This document shows positions 41,149-50,013 of a stretch of DNA of 64,000 nucleotides, piece by piece. Source of the DNA: Magnetococcales bacterium (GTDB lineage Bacteria > Pseudomonadota > Magnetococcia > Magnetococcales > UBA8363); the NCBI GenBank assembly GCA_015228925.1, contig JADGCQ010000002.1, positions 62,001 to 126,000 of the forward strand. Reading direction: 5' to 3'. The position numbers and the translations under genes are program-made. Each line of letters starts with the position of its first letter. Position 1 is the stretch's first letter. The notes below the pieces were generated by a model, which saw nothing but the letters and a program-made list of their open reading frames with translations, was not told the origin of the DNA and did not search any database.

Positions 41149-43304
41149 TAACAATTGTACAAGGAACAACGAAGAAACCAGTATCCTCACAACGACTAGC
41201 AAATTTTTTTGCATGTCGGGACGGATACGACGGATTTCTTTACATAGGTTATCCAATTATTGGGACATCAGAGGGACCATATCCTATCGATGCGTTGTTG
41301 GTATCCAGAGACAAAGGGCTAGTCGTATTCAGCCTTGTGGAAGGCCGTGATATGGCTAATTCAGAAGAAACCCAAGACGACTGCTATAACAAGTTGGAAT
41401 CAAAACTTCGCGCCCACAAGACCTTGATGCACGGACGTAACCTCTGTGTCCCCATTTATCCGGTGACCTTTGCGCCAGCACGCGACGATGTAGAAAATTT
41501 ATCCAAAAAAGAATATTCAATTTGTAATGAGGAAAACCTTGATGCGTGGCTCGATAACCATAAGTGGAATGAGCCTATCCACTTCGAAGCGTTGGTTTCT
41601 GTAATCCAAGCGATTTCGACCATACGGAAAGGGCGCAAAAAGCGGGATGTACAAAAGAAAGACTCACGCGGTGCAAAGCTAAAACGGCTGGAAGACTCTA
41701 TCGCAAACTTGGACAATCTTCAGGGACGTGCGGTCATTGAGACAGTTGACGGGGTGCAGCGGATTCGTGGCCTGGCCGGTTCTGGTAAGACTATCGTTCT
41801 TGCTTTAAAGGCAGCATACCTTCACGCACAGCACCCGGACTGGAAGATTGCTGTTACATTTCAGACCAGATCTTTAAAGGGCCAATTTCGTCAACTCATC
41901 AACACCTTCACCATTGAGCAAACCTATGAAGAGCCAGACTGGGACAATATCCAGATAATTCATGCTTGGGGTGCTCCGGGCGGTGGTGACCGAAACGGAC
42001 TTTATTACAGCTTTTGCCAAGCCCATGGCGTGGAGTATCACGATTTTAGCTCAGCCAAAAGCAAGTTTGGACAAAAGAAGGCGTTTGAAGGCGCATGCCA
42101 GAAAGTACTGGATGAATGTCCCAGTCCCACAGGTATTTATGACGCCATTCTTGTGGACGAGGCCCAGGACTTTCCACCCTCATTTTTGCGTATGTGCTAT
42201 GAGTTGCTCAAGCCTGAGAAGCGGCTCGTTTATGCCTACGACGAACTTCAGAACCTGAACTCACAGTCACTTCCATCTCCAGAAGAAATCTTTGGCAAAC
42301 ATGCTGACGGAACGTTCCGGGTACGCTTTTCACCAAACCAGCCGGACAAGCCCCAGCAGGATGTGATTCTTGAAAAATGTTACAGGAACTCGCGACCTGT
42401 GCTGGTCACCGCACATGCTCTAGGTTTTGGCATTTATAGAACCCCGGATGCAAACGTCGAAACCGGCTTGGTCCAGATTTTCGACCACAATCAGCTTTGG
42501 CTCGAAGTCGGTTATGAAGTAACAGGCGGGAAATTGGCGGATGGCCAGGAAGTAACCCTCTCGCGCTCTCAGGAAAGTAGTCCGGCTTTTTTGGAAGACC
42601 ACTCGCCTACAGAGGATTTAATCCAATTCCACTGCTTCAAATCTAAAGAAGAACAATATCAATGGGTTGTCAAACAAATTTATTCTAACCTCTCAGAGGA
42701 CGAATTACGCCCGGATGATATTGTGGTCATTAACCCCGACCCTCCTACAACGAGAGATGCTGTCGGCCCTATCCGCAAGCAGCTTCTTGAACTCAGGGTC
42801 AATTCGCATCTAGCTGGTGTTGATACATCTCCAGACGTTTTCTTTGACGCCGACAGTAAGTCTGTTGCGTTTACCGGTATTTACCGAGCAAAAGGAAACG
42901 AGGCCGGTATGGTCTACATCATAAATGCACAGGACTGTTATTCATCATTTGGGAATGTGGCGGGTGTGCTGCGAAATCGGCTTTTTACCGCTATTACTCG
43001 AAGCAAGGCCTGGGTCCGAGTTCTAGGGGTGGGTAATGGCATGCAGGCCCTCAAGAATGAGTTTGAGCAGGTTAGGAAAAACGCATTCAGTCTCTGTTTC
43101 CGCTATCCTACAGAAGACGAGAGGAAGCACCTAAATATTGTTAATCGTGACATGACGGAAGATGAACGTCGTCGTGTGCGTAAGAAGAAAGATGATCTTG
43201 CGCAACTTCTTGACGACCTCGAAGCTGGCCGGGTCTATCCAGAAGACCTGGGTGCAGATCAATTGAGACGATTAAGAGTACTGCTAGGCAGGGAGGCAGA
43301 ATAA
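41145..43304 (+). CDS. UvrD-like SF1 helicase with nuclease-like N-terminus (defence candidate)
   Basis: 719 residues. Residues 1-150 look like a NERD/PD-(D/E)XK-type fold (YPIDALLVSRDKGLVVFSLV), but the usual K after the second acidic residue is not clear. The SF1 helicase core follows: Walker A RGLAGSGKTIVLALKAAYL (209-216), motif II LVDEAQDFPPSF (338-342), EKCYRNSRPVLV, the UvrD-type TGIYRAKGNEAGMVYIINAQ and LFTAITRSKAWVRV. The C-terminal 90 residues are charged and helical. RBS AGGAG precedes the ATG. The stop overlaps the next gene by TAATG. Helicases of this form paired with a DUF2290 gene look like a two-gene defence module; function is inferred from family and context. Confidence 0.85.
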   Translation: MITIVQGTTKKPVSSQRLANFFACRDGYDGFLYIGYPIIGTSEGPYPIDALLVSRDKGLVVFSLVEGRDMANSEETQDDCYNKLESKLRAHKTLMHGRNLCVPIYPVTFAPARDDVENLSKKEYSICNEENLDAWLDNHKWNEPIHFEALVSVIQAISTIRKGRKKRDVQKKDSRGAKLKRLEDSIANLDNLQGRAVIETVDGVQRIRGLAGSGKTIVLALKAAYLHAQHPDWKIAVTFQTRSLKGQFRQLINTFTIEQTYEEPDWDNIQIIHAWGAPGGGDRNGLYYSFCQAHGVEYHDFSSAKSKFGQKKAFEGACQKVLDECPSPTGIYDAILVDEAQDFPPSFLRMCYELLKPEKRLVYAYDELQNLNSQSLPSPEEIFGKHADGTFRVRFSPNQPDKPQQDVILEKCYRNSRPVLVTAHALGFGIYRTPDANVETGLVQIFDHNQLWLEVGYEVTGGKLADGQEVTLSRSQESSPAFLEDHSPTEDLIQFHCFKSKEEQYQWVVKQIYSNLSEDELRPDDIVVINPDPPTTRDAVGPIRKQLLELRVNSHLAGVDTSPDVFFDADSKSVAFTGIYRAKGNEAGMVYIINAQDCYSSFGNVAGVLRNRLFTAITRSKAWVRVLGVGNGMQALKNEFEQVRKNAFSLCFRYPTEDERKHLNIVNRDMTEDERRRVRKKKDDLAQLLDDLEAGRVYPEDLGADQLRRLRVLLGREAE

Positions 43305-43990
43305 TGCCGACACCTGAGGACATTAACCATCAAGTGGAAAAACTTACGGCTGACCTTGTTGGCCTGAGCCTTTGTGATCGACTGAATTTTCCAGCGTTGC
43401 GCAATCTTGGCCAAGGATGTCGAGAAGTCGGTATTGGCAATCAAGGGAACATCAGTTTTGCACTGAAGAATGTCCCTTATCACGAAATTTATTCCGAACT
43501 AGAGCGAACCCAGACATACAACTTGAGAATGTTGGACGGAGCACTCATCCAAATGATGTATCGCTTCCGGGATAACCAAATTGAAACACACCGGTTGGCA
43601 TTTTTCCCGTCGCCATTTTTAGAGGAGTTCCAGAACAACCCCGAAATATATCTTGAGGATGAAATCTACGCTGAGGTAATCAAAAAGAATATCGTGCCAT
43701 TCCCTTTGAGGTTTGATTTTGACTGCCGGAACGGTGTTACAGTCGATGTCGATCATCCGATATCACACTTGACCTTAGGGCAGTATCAGAATTGCCGTAT
43801 TCCAGTTAGTTCCCCCCTAACGCCATATCACTTCATCGGCTTTATTCTGAGAAATTTCTACAACACGGCTTATCGCCGATATTGCACGCAGATCTCTACT
43901 TTTCCGCATGCTTTTGATGTTTCAATCACTGATAGGGAAATGGAGTTGATTTACGTCCAGGCTCCAACTCAGCAAAGACGAGCAGTATGA
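43304..43990 (+). CDS. DUF2290 family protein
   Basis: 228 residues. The start overlaps the helicase stop by one base (TAATG). Features match DUF2290: YHEIYSELERTQTYNLRMLD, GALIQMMYRFRDNQIETHRL, AFFPSPFLEEFQNNPEIYL, FPLRFDFDCRNGVTVDVDHP, HPISHLTLGQYQNCRIPVSS and GFILRNFYNTAYRRY. The family has no defined biochemical activity that I know of, and its members often neighbour nucleases and helicases. Tight coupling suggests it forms a complex with, or regulates, the helicase. Confidence 0.82.
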   Translation: MPTPEDINHQVEKLTADLVGLSLCDRLNFPALRNLGQGCREVGIGNQGNISFALKNVPYHEIYSELERTQTYNLRMLDGALIQMMYRFRDNQIETHRLAFFPSPFLEEFQNNPEIYLEDEIYAEVIKKNIVPFPLRFDFDCRNGVTVDVDHPISHLTLGQYQNCRIPVSSPLTPYHFIGFILRNFYNTAYRRYCTQISTFPHAFDVSITDREMELIYVQAPTQQRRAV

Positions 43991-44037
43991 GATGCCGAAA
44001 TTCGGGGAACAAATCCGGTGACAGAATATCCGTTTCC

Positions 44038-44130
44038 CTAATCCCTACTGCAATCTGGAACTTTTTCCGGCTCCGTCCCGGAGAAGGCATAAACCAGCAC
44101 ATTGGTATCCAGAAACAGTTCATCGGGCAT
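44038..44130 (-). pseudogene. Truncated VapC-type PIN toxin
   Basis: 30 codons starting at ATG 44130, which overlaps the end of the antitoxin gene. MPDELFLDTNVLVYAFSGTE is a textbook PIN-domain start with the first catalytic Asp (LDTN). It goes out of family at KVPDCSRD and stops at 44038-44040. The remaining ~100 residues with the other acidic residues are missing. The break is a few bases from the inverted repeat at 44011-44031. Confidence 0.75.
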
Positions 44131-44323
44131 TGGCCTGTTCCCGGTTAAAACGCCATTCCCGCGTATCGAGAACAGGAATATCACCCTGTTCCGTGTCCGT
44201 TTCTTGAATAGCTTTCCCCACCTCGTGCCGTTGCTCCAAAAACAAAACAAAATCCAGCACCCGATCCGCCAAACCGTCGGGAAGGCATTTGACTTCATAA
44301 TAAATGCGTTCAGCCGTGTTCAT
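44120..44323 (-). CDS. VapB-like antitoxin (DUF2281 type)
   Basis: 67 residues from ATG 44323, behind GGGAGGGTGCC. MNTAERIYYEVKCLPDGLAD and RVLDFVLFLEQRHE are typical of the small DUF2281 antitoxins that pair with PIN toxins. The C-terminal arm (DTREWRFNREQ) would wrap the toxin. Its toxin gene is truncated, so this is an orphan antitoxin. Confidence 0.75.
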   Translation of the reverse strand: MNTAERIYYEVKCLPDGLADRVLDFVLFLEQRHEVGKAIQETDTEQGDIPVLDTREWRFNREQANAR

Positions 44324-44544
44324 CGTGGCACCCTCCCATCCCAAATCCGGGAACAGTACATCCCATCCAGATTTCCTCAGGGTTTTGACTTTAAATAAAA
44401 ATCTTCAATTTTTACTTTTGATCGAAGTATTTGACTTTCAATTGAAAGCCTAAAGCTGGAAGTGTTTTTATTTAAATTCAAAAACACAGTCAAAAGCGGA
44501 GCATGGAAACCTTTTTGTTTCAATTCAAAAACAAAATCAAAACC

Positions 44545-44657
44545 CTGGGGGCAATCCCCCAGACCCCTTTTTCTTTTTAATAGTTTTAATATGAGGGGGA
44601 CTAAACGACTACGGTAGTAAACAGAAACCTCGCGGATACCGGGGGAGATTCCCCCGG
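44545..44657 (-). terminator. Pair of GC-rich hairpins after hdrB
   Basis: CCGGGGGA and TCCCCCGG (44639-44646, 44650-44657), and CTGGGGG with CCCCCAG (44545-44551, 44556-44562) are compact hairpins downstream of hdrB. The second is flanked by T-rich DNA on both strands (GGTTTTGATTTTG on the minus strand, CCCCTTTTTCTTTTT on the plus strand), so it can end transcription from either side. The intervening region 44324-44679 is AT-rich with repeated TTGACTTT-like pieces and no gene. Confidence 0.6.
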
Positions 44658-44679
44658 CACCCCGCACCATATAATTTTT

Positions 44680-45564
44680 TCAGACAAACCGCTTCAACAC
44701 ATCCGGTTGCACCACCTGCTGATGCAACGCCGCATCGTTCCAACTCCCACCCCACGACAACACCATCAACTGAGAATAATACAACACCGGAATCTTAAAA
44801 CTGGTCCCAAACAGTTGGTTGATCTTGCCCTGATAAACCTCCAAATTCAACTGGCATACCGGACACGGCGTCACAATGCAATCGGCCCCGCCATCCACCG
44901 CACACTGAATGATCTCCCGGGTCAACTGGCACGACTTTTCCTGCTCGGAAAACATCAACGCACCACCACAACACGCAACCTTCTTGGCATAAGGGATCGC
45001 CGTCGCCCCCGTCAACTCAATCATCCGATCCAAATATTGCGGATTCTCAAAACTATCCCCCGCAACCCCAAAAGGACGGTTGGTCTGACACCCTACATAA
45101 CCCGCAACCTTTAAACCAGTCAACGGCTTGGTCACCTTCCCCTTCAACGTGTCCCAACCAATATCCTCAATCAAAACCTCCACCAAATGCCTCGTCTTGA
45201 TCCCCCCCTCATAGGAAAGACCCCCTTCCTTCAAGGCAATATTGACCTTTTCCTTGACCTCCGGCTCATGCGCCAACCGCTCACTGGTCTCCCGCATGGA
45301 CAGCCAACACGCAGCACACGTCGCCACCAAATCACGATCACCCTGCTGCTGCTTGGACAAGGCAAAATTACGCGCCGATAACGCAAGCCTGGGAATCACA
45401 CCACCCCCAGCATACCCAATGGAGGCACTGCAACAGTTCCAATCATCAATTTCGTTGAGCTTGATATCCAGCATCCGGCACATGGATTGAACGGAGGTCT
45501 CCAAATTGGCCGCCGAAGCGTTATGCTCCGAGCTGCAACCTGGAAAAAATGAATACTCCTTCAT
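44680..45564 (-). CDS. hdrB: Heterodisulfide-reductase-like subunit B (CCG protein)
   Basis: 294 residues. Two CCG motifs of the HdrB/GlpC type: a first with DWNCCSASIGYAGG and CAACWLSM, and a second with GCQTNRP, ACCGGALMFS and CPVCQLN. In HdrB these bind two noncubane [4Fe-4S] clusters. It overlaps hdrC by ATGA (45561-45564). Behind qmoA-qmoB it replaces the membrane protein QmoC that completes the Qmo complex in sulfate reducers. Known qmoAB-hdrBC clusters in some sulfur oxidisers point to electron transfer from adenylylsulfate (APS) reductase. Confidence 0.9.
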   Translation of the reverse strand: MKEYSFFPGCSSEHNASAANLETSVQSMCRMLDIKLNEIDDWNCCSASIGYAGGGVIPRLALSARNFALSKQQQGDRDLVATCAACWLSMRETSERLAHEPEVKEKVNIALKEGGLSYEGGIKTRHLVEVLIEDIGWDTLKGKVTKPLTGLKVAGYVGCQTNRPFGVAGDSFENPQYLDRMIELTGATAIPYAKKVACCGGALMFSEQEKSCQLTREIIQCAVDGGADCIVTPCPVCQLNLEVYQGKINQLFGTSFKIPVLYYSQLMVLSWGGSWNDAALHQQVVQPDVLKRFV

Positions 45565-46157
45565 GCCTTGCCCTCCTTTTGATTTTCAAGTTCAAACGCC
45601 TTCTTCAACATGGCCTTGAATCCAGGATAACCCTTGATCTTTCCACGAAAAGGGAGAGGTTTCAACCGCTTGGCCTTCAACATCCCAAGCGCAGAGTCCT
45701 TCATCTCCAACCCCTGTTTGATCCCTTCACCAATGCCATCCTTAAAATAAAGCTTCATGGTGAGGGCCGCTTCACCAACCCGACCCGTGGCAACAATATT
45801 TTCCCAAAAAATATCCTTGGCAAAATGATGCGTAGACTGCTTGGGGTCCGCCTTGCCTTGAACCGAAGCATAACGGGCCAAACCATGAATGATATGGGTG
45901 ATGGGAAGATTGCGCGGACAACGGACAATGCAATTATAACACGAAGTACACATCCACATGTCGGTGCTGCTCAATACCTCATCACGCAACCCCGCACGTA
46001 CCATCTGGAAAAGCTGCCGGGGGGAATGGGTCCAGGCCCCCAGGAAACCCATCGGGCAAGATCCCGCGCAGACCCCGCACTGCATACACATCTTGATCCA
46101 GTGCCCTTCCTCCGAATTTTCATAGACCTCTTTGGCAAAAGTCAGGTCGTAAGTCAT
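45561..46157 (-). CDS. hdrC: Heterodisulfide-reductase-like subunit C (two [4Fe-4S])
   Basis: 198 residues from ATG 46157 (MTYDLTFAKEVYENSEEG), behind a GGAG at good spacing; an earlier in-frame start adds 15 unlikely residues. Two ferredoxin-type clusters: CMQCGVCAGSCPMGF and CTSCYNCIVRCPRNLP. The rest is helical. Unlike QmoC, there is no membrane-bound cytochrome b part after the HdrC domain, so the complex must pass electrons to the membrane by another partner. Confidence 0.9.
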   Translation of the reverse strand: MTYDLTFAKEVYENSEEGHWIKMCMQCGVCAGSCPMGFLGAWTHSPRQLFQMVRAGLRDEVLSSTDMWMCTSCYNCIVRCPRNLPITHIIHGLARYASVQGKADPKQSTHHFAKDIFWENIVATGRVGEAALTMKLYFKDGIGEGIKQGLEMKDSALGMLKAKRLKPLPFRGKIKGYPGFKAMLKKAFELENQKEGKA

Positions 46158-46241
46158 GTTTATTCTCCAGTTGAACCTTGCCAAACGGTTGGAACCCCCC
46201 ATCGGGAGATTCCAACCGCAATCGCACCGCTCGCAATAGGA

Positions 46242-48455
46242 TCAGAACCCCTTATAGGGATTGGGATCCAACGCGCTGATCTCCGCCACAAACCCATTGA
46301 TGACCTGTGGCAGGGTTTCGGCATCCATAATATTGACCTCCACCATCTTCACCCGGGACGATTCCAACTGGAGCCGATCCAAGGTCTCGGACACCTTGCT
46401 CAACCGAATCTCCGCCAAAGCGGAACCACGAACATTGTGGCATTGATAATCGGTGCCATGACGACACCCCATCAACAACACCCCGTCGTAACCCGAAGCC
46501 ATGGCATCGGCAATCCAAACCAAACTCATGGACCCCATACAACGCAACGGAATAATCCGAATATACGGCGACAAAGCCCCGGCATGACTCCGACCCACCA
46601 TGTCCAAAGCGGGAATGGCATCGTTCTCACAAGCAAAAACAAGAATCCGTGGCTTTTCATCATCCGCCTCGGGAATCTCCATCTCCTTGAGCATGGAGCC
46701 GATCATATCCACCGAATAGTTGGCAAAGGAGATGATCTTTTGCGGACAAGCACCCATACAAGTTCCACAACGGCGACAACGGGTCGGATTGAACAAGGGA
46801 TTGCCCTTTTCATCCTCATTGATGGCCCCAAACGGACACTCTTCCGTACACCGTTTGCACTGGGTACACCCCTCCTCCCGAAACGACGGAAACGAAAGAT
46901 CACCCGCCCGTGGATGCACAGCGGCACCACGCGCCACCGACTCCACCACTTGAATCGCCTTCAAAGCCGCACCGGCAGCATCGGTACACGTTGCGGCGAT
47001 ACCCATGGGACGCCTAGCAGGACCGGCAACATAAATCCCCGTCCGCCGCGTCTCATAAGGGAAACAAATGAAATGAGAATCGGGAAAGTTGTTCTTCAAC
47101 GATGGCAAACCGGGACCTTGACGGTATTGCAGATTTAAAATCGATCCCGGCAGTTCATCCACCTGTTTACCCACCGGCGATGCCGAATTGGGATCGGTGG
47201 TATCCATCGTGGTCTCCATTCCGGTCGCCAAAACCAGAAGATCAACCTCCATCGTGACACCCTGACGCAACAACTTGTCATTGACCTCCAACGTCAATCC
47301 CGAACTGCCCGAAGTGACCTTGTTGACATCACCTTTGATGAAAATACCCCCTTCGTTCTGGACTTTGCGATAAAAATCCTCCATCTGTCCAGGGGTCCGA
47401 ACCTCCTGATAAATCAAATAGGCCGAGGCATCGGGATGATTTTCGATGACATAAAGTGCCTGCTTGAGAGAATAAACGCAGCAGGCCCCAGAACAATATT
47501 CCAAATGACTCGTATCACGCTGACCAGCACACAAGGAAAAAGCGACCCGCTTGGCCGGTTTACCATCCGATTTACGGACGATTTTCCCCGCTTTGGCCAT
47601 CTCCTCAAATTCCATACTGGTGATGACATCGGGAGAGGAACCATATCCCAACTTTTTATCCAACTTGCCCGGGTCATACGCCTGAAAACCGGTGGCGACA
47701 ATGATGCTCCCCACCCGCTCCACCGCAGCGGTCCCGTTGTGATTCAAGGTAACATCAAACAACCCCGGTGCCCCAACGGTCTTCTGGACAACGGTGTTGT
47801 TCATGATCCGAATATTCTTGTTCCCCTTGACCTCCGCCAACAGCATAGGAAGCGGATTCTCCTCCAATTTGTTGTACGGTGCCCTGGCGGGGGAAACCTT
47901 GTGCATCTTGGCAACCTGACCGCCGAGCGTTTCTCCCTTTTCCACCAAAATCGCCTGGTAGCCGGTACGGGCTACCTCCAAGGCGGCGGTCAACCCGGCG
48001 ATACCACCGCCGACCACCAAAACAACCTTGGAAAAAGGGGTCGAAGCCTCATACGGATTGGGATCATTCATCTTCTTGACCTTGACACACCCAATACGGA
48101 TGTAATCCTCGGCCATCATCTGACGATCTTCCTCCGCCGTGTCATCGCCCTCTGGAACATCGAGAACCCACAGGCATTTGTCACGAAGATCGACCCGATC
48201 CATCTGGGCAATCCCCAACCGGAACTCCTCATTCTTGACCCGGTGCGAACAGCCAGCGATGACCAGGGCATTGACCCCTTCGTCGGTCAAATCCTTCCGA
48301 ATCATCGCAATTCCCTCGGTACCGCAAAGGAATTCATGGTTTTTCACGACGGGAATCTTTTGTTCCTTGGTGGCAATGTTTCCAAGCGCCTTGACATCCA
48401 GGGCATCCCCGATGCCACAGCCGGTGCAGATATAGCAACCAATCTTTTTTTCCAT
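46242..48455 (-). CDS. qmoB: QmoB-type HdrA/MvhD flavoprotein
   Basis: 737 residues from ATG 48455 behind AAGGGAACG; a start 21 bases earlier would overlap qmoA. N-terminal cluster region CYICTGCGIGDAL (about 7-20), the flavin domain with VVLVVGGGIAGLTAALEVA (about 140-160), two ferredoxin clusters (CTQCKRCTEECPFGAI, CRRCGTCMGACPQKI; about 560-620), and a C-terminal MvhD/FlpD-like domain (RILVFACENDAIPALDMV, RCMGSMSLVWIADAM, GCRHGTDYQCHN). This is the QmoB plan. QmoB takes electrons from or gives electrons to adenylylsulfate reductase. Confidence 0.92.
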   Translation of the reverse strand: MEKKIGCYICTGCGIGDALDVKALGNIATKEQKIPVVKNHEFLCGTEGIAMIRKDLTDEGVNALVIAGCSHRVKNEEFRLGIAQMDRVDLRDKCLWVLDVPEGDDTAEEDRQMMAEDYIRIGCVKVKKMNDPNPYEASTPFSKVVLVVGGGIAGLTAALEVARTGYQAILVEKGETLGGQVAKMHKVSPARAPYNKLEENPLPMLLAEVKGNKNIRIMNNTVVQKTVGAPGLFDVTLNHNGTAAVERVGSIIVATGFQAYDPGKLDKKLGYGSSPDVITSMEFEEMAKAGKIVRKSDGKPAKRVAFSLCAGQRDTSHLEYCSGACCVYSLKQALYVIENHPDASAYLIYQEVRTPGQMEDFYRKVQNEGGIFIKGDVNKVTSGSSGLTLEVNDKLLRQGVTMEVDLLVLATGMETTMDTTDPNSASPVGKQVDELPGSILNLQYRQGPGLPSLKNNFPDSHFICFPYETRRTGIYVAGPARRPMGIAATCTDAAGAALKAIQVVESVARGAAVHPRAGDLSFPSFREEGCTQCKRCTEECPFGAINEDEKGNPLFNPTRCRRCGTCMGACPQKIISFANYSVDMIGSMLKEMEIPEADDEKPRILVFACENDAIPALDMVGRSHAGALSPYIRIIPLRCMGSMSLVWIADAMASGYDGVLLMGCRHGTDYQCHNVRGSALAEIRLSKVSETLDRLQLESSRVKMVEVNIMDAETLPQVINGFVAEISALDPNPYKGF

Positions 48456-48462
48456 CGTTCCC

Positions 48463-49734
48463 TTATCCCTTTGCATTCACAGCGGTTTGAATAGCTCTCA
48501 GCGCGGATGCGGTACTCGATTGAACCGAGCCAGACACATCGTTGGGTTGGCTGGAGCAGCCCGAAGAAAAGAGTCCGCCGCCAGAGACGACAAAACCATA
48601 TTCGTCGTACCGGGCATCCGCCATAGGAACCTTGGCTGAGGTCGCGGAATTGGGTTCCATACCCGTGGCCAAAACCACCAGATCATAAGGCTCTTCATAA
48701 CGGACGCCGGTGAGGGTGTTTTCCCCAACGACCACCGGATTGCCCGTCTTGGGATCCTCATCGATACGCGCCGGTTTGGACTTGATCCACTGGACCCCAG
48801 AATCGGCCTCAACCATCTTCTGGAACCCTTCATAACGGTCCATGGCCCTCAGATCAATATAATAGATGGTCACCTTGGCATCGGGATTTTTCTCCCGAAC
48901 ATATGTCGCCTGCTTCATCGAGGCCAGACAACAAATCCGCGAACAAAACGGAAGATAATTATGGTCCCTGGAACCGGCGCATTGAATAAACGCAATATTC
49001 TTGGCCTCCTGACCATCGGAGGGGCGCACCAGCTTCCCACCCGTAGGGCCAAATTTATCCGCCATCCGCTCAAAACGCATATTCGTAGTCACATTGGCGA
49101 TGCGGCCAAATCCATAAGGGAGAACTTTTTCGGCATCGTAAGGTTTCCATCCCGTCGCCCAGACAACGCTGGAGACCTTCTCTTCGGTGACCGTCGCCTT
49201 CATGTCGGGTTCGATGGCCCCCACGGGACAAACTTCCACCAGCTTTTTCGCTTCCGCCGACGCTGCAAAATCGGCATCCATGTAATAGTGGCTGGGATAG
49301 GCCATGAAATGATCATGACGAATCGCCTTGATCTTGTTCATGCCAAAATTATACGGATTATCCACCTCTGTCTGACAGGCCTTGGCGCAGTCACCACAGG
49401 CGGTACACTTTTGGTTCACAAAACGGGGATTCTGCCGGATCCTTGCGGTGTAGGCTCCAGCCGATCCTGTGATTTCCTCAACTTCCGCCAGCGTCATCAA
49501 CCGAATGCGGGGATTGTTCTTGATGCGTTGATAGTTGATCTCCAATCCGCAGGTGGGGGAACACAACTTGGGAAAATATTTCGTGTGTTGTGCAACCCGC
49601 CCTCCAAAATGGGGCGACTTTTCAACCAACAGAACATTGTATCCGACTTCGGCAGCCTCAACGGCAGTGGTTAGACCACTGATTCCGCCGCCGACGACCA
49701 GAATGGTTTGGCCCGCGGCTTGCCCATCCGCCAT
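48463..49734 (-). CDS. qmoA: QmoA-type HdrA flavoprotein
   Basis: 423 residues. FAD-binding GxGxxG (ILVVGGGISGLTTAVEAAE), the HdrA Cys region (KLCSPTCGLEINYQ), one [4Fe-4S] ferredoxin motif (CTACGDCAKACQ), a flavin contact (VVWATGWKPYDAEKVLPYG), CAGSRDHNYLPFCSRICC and a C-terminal LVVLATGMEP. Length and layout fit QmoA. It is the first gene of qmoA-qmoB-hdrC-hdrB, with 7 bases to qmoB. The region 49735-50013 holds divergent promoters for this operon and the M16 peptidase gene. apr and sat genes are not in the window. Confidence 0.92.
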   Translation of the reverse strand: MADGQAAGQTILVVGGGISGLTTAVEAAEVGYNVLLVEKSPHFGGRVAQHTKYFPKLCSPTCGLEINYQRIKNNPRIRLMTLAEVEEITGSAGAYTARIRQNPRFVNQKCTACGDCAKACQTEVDNPYNFGMNKIKAIRHDHFMAYPSHYYMDADFAASAEAKKLVEVCPVGAIEPDMKATVTEEKVSSVVWATGWKPYDAEKVLPYGFGRIANVTTNMRFERMADKFGPTGGKLVRPSDGQEAKNIAFIQCAGSRDHNYLPFCSRICCLASMKQATYVREKNPDAKVTIYYIDLRAMDRYEGFQKMVEADSGVQWIKSKPARIDEDPKTGNPVVVGENTLTGVRYEEPYDLVVLATGMEPNSATSAKVPMADARYDEYGFVVSGGGLFSSGCSSQPNDVSGSVQSSTASALRAIQTAVNAKG

Positions 49735-50013
49735 GATTCACCTCCGAGAGTTTCCATAATTAGGTGGGTACGATCCAGGTCGGGACTCAAAGCCCTTCCG
49801 CTGGACAGGAACAAAATAAAAAGCTGATTCTATGAATCCCCCAATCAATGTTCAACAGAGTTTCGCTATTTGGCCGTTTTTTGCTTTGATAAAAACATTC
49901 TTGTTTCTAATCCGACATAATCACCCCTTTTTCCCATCAGACCATTGCGGGAAGGGTATCGAATAACCGAAAATACCGGATTCCATCGTAATTGGTTAAC
50001 GTAAAGGAGCATC

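Noticed and set aside
45549-47138. Plus-strand open frame of 529 codons opposite hdrC/qmoB
   Set aside because: The minus-strand genes show clear Cys-cluster and flavin motifs; the plus-strand product is His/Arg/Thr-rich without domains.
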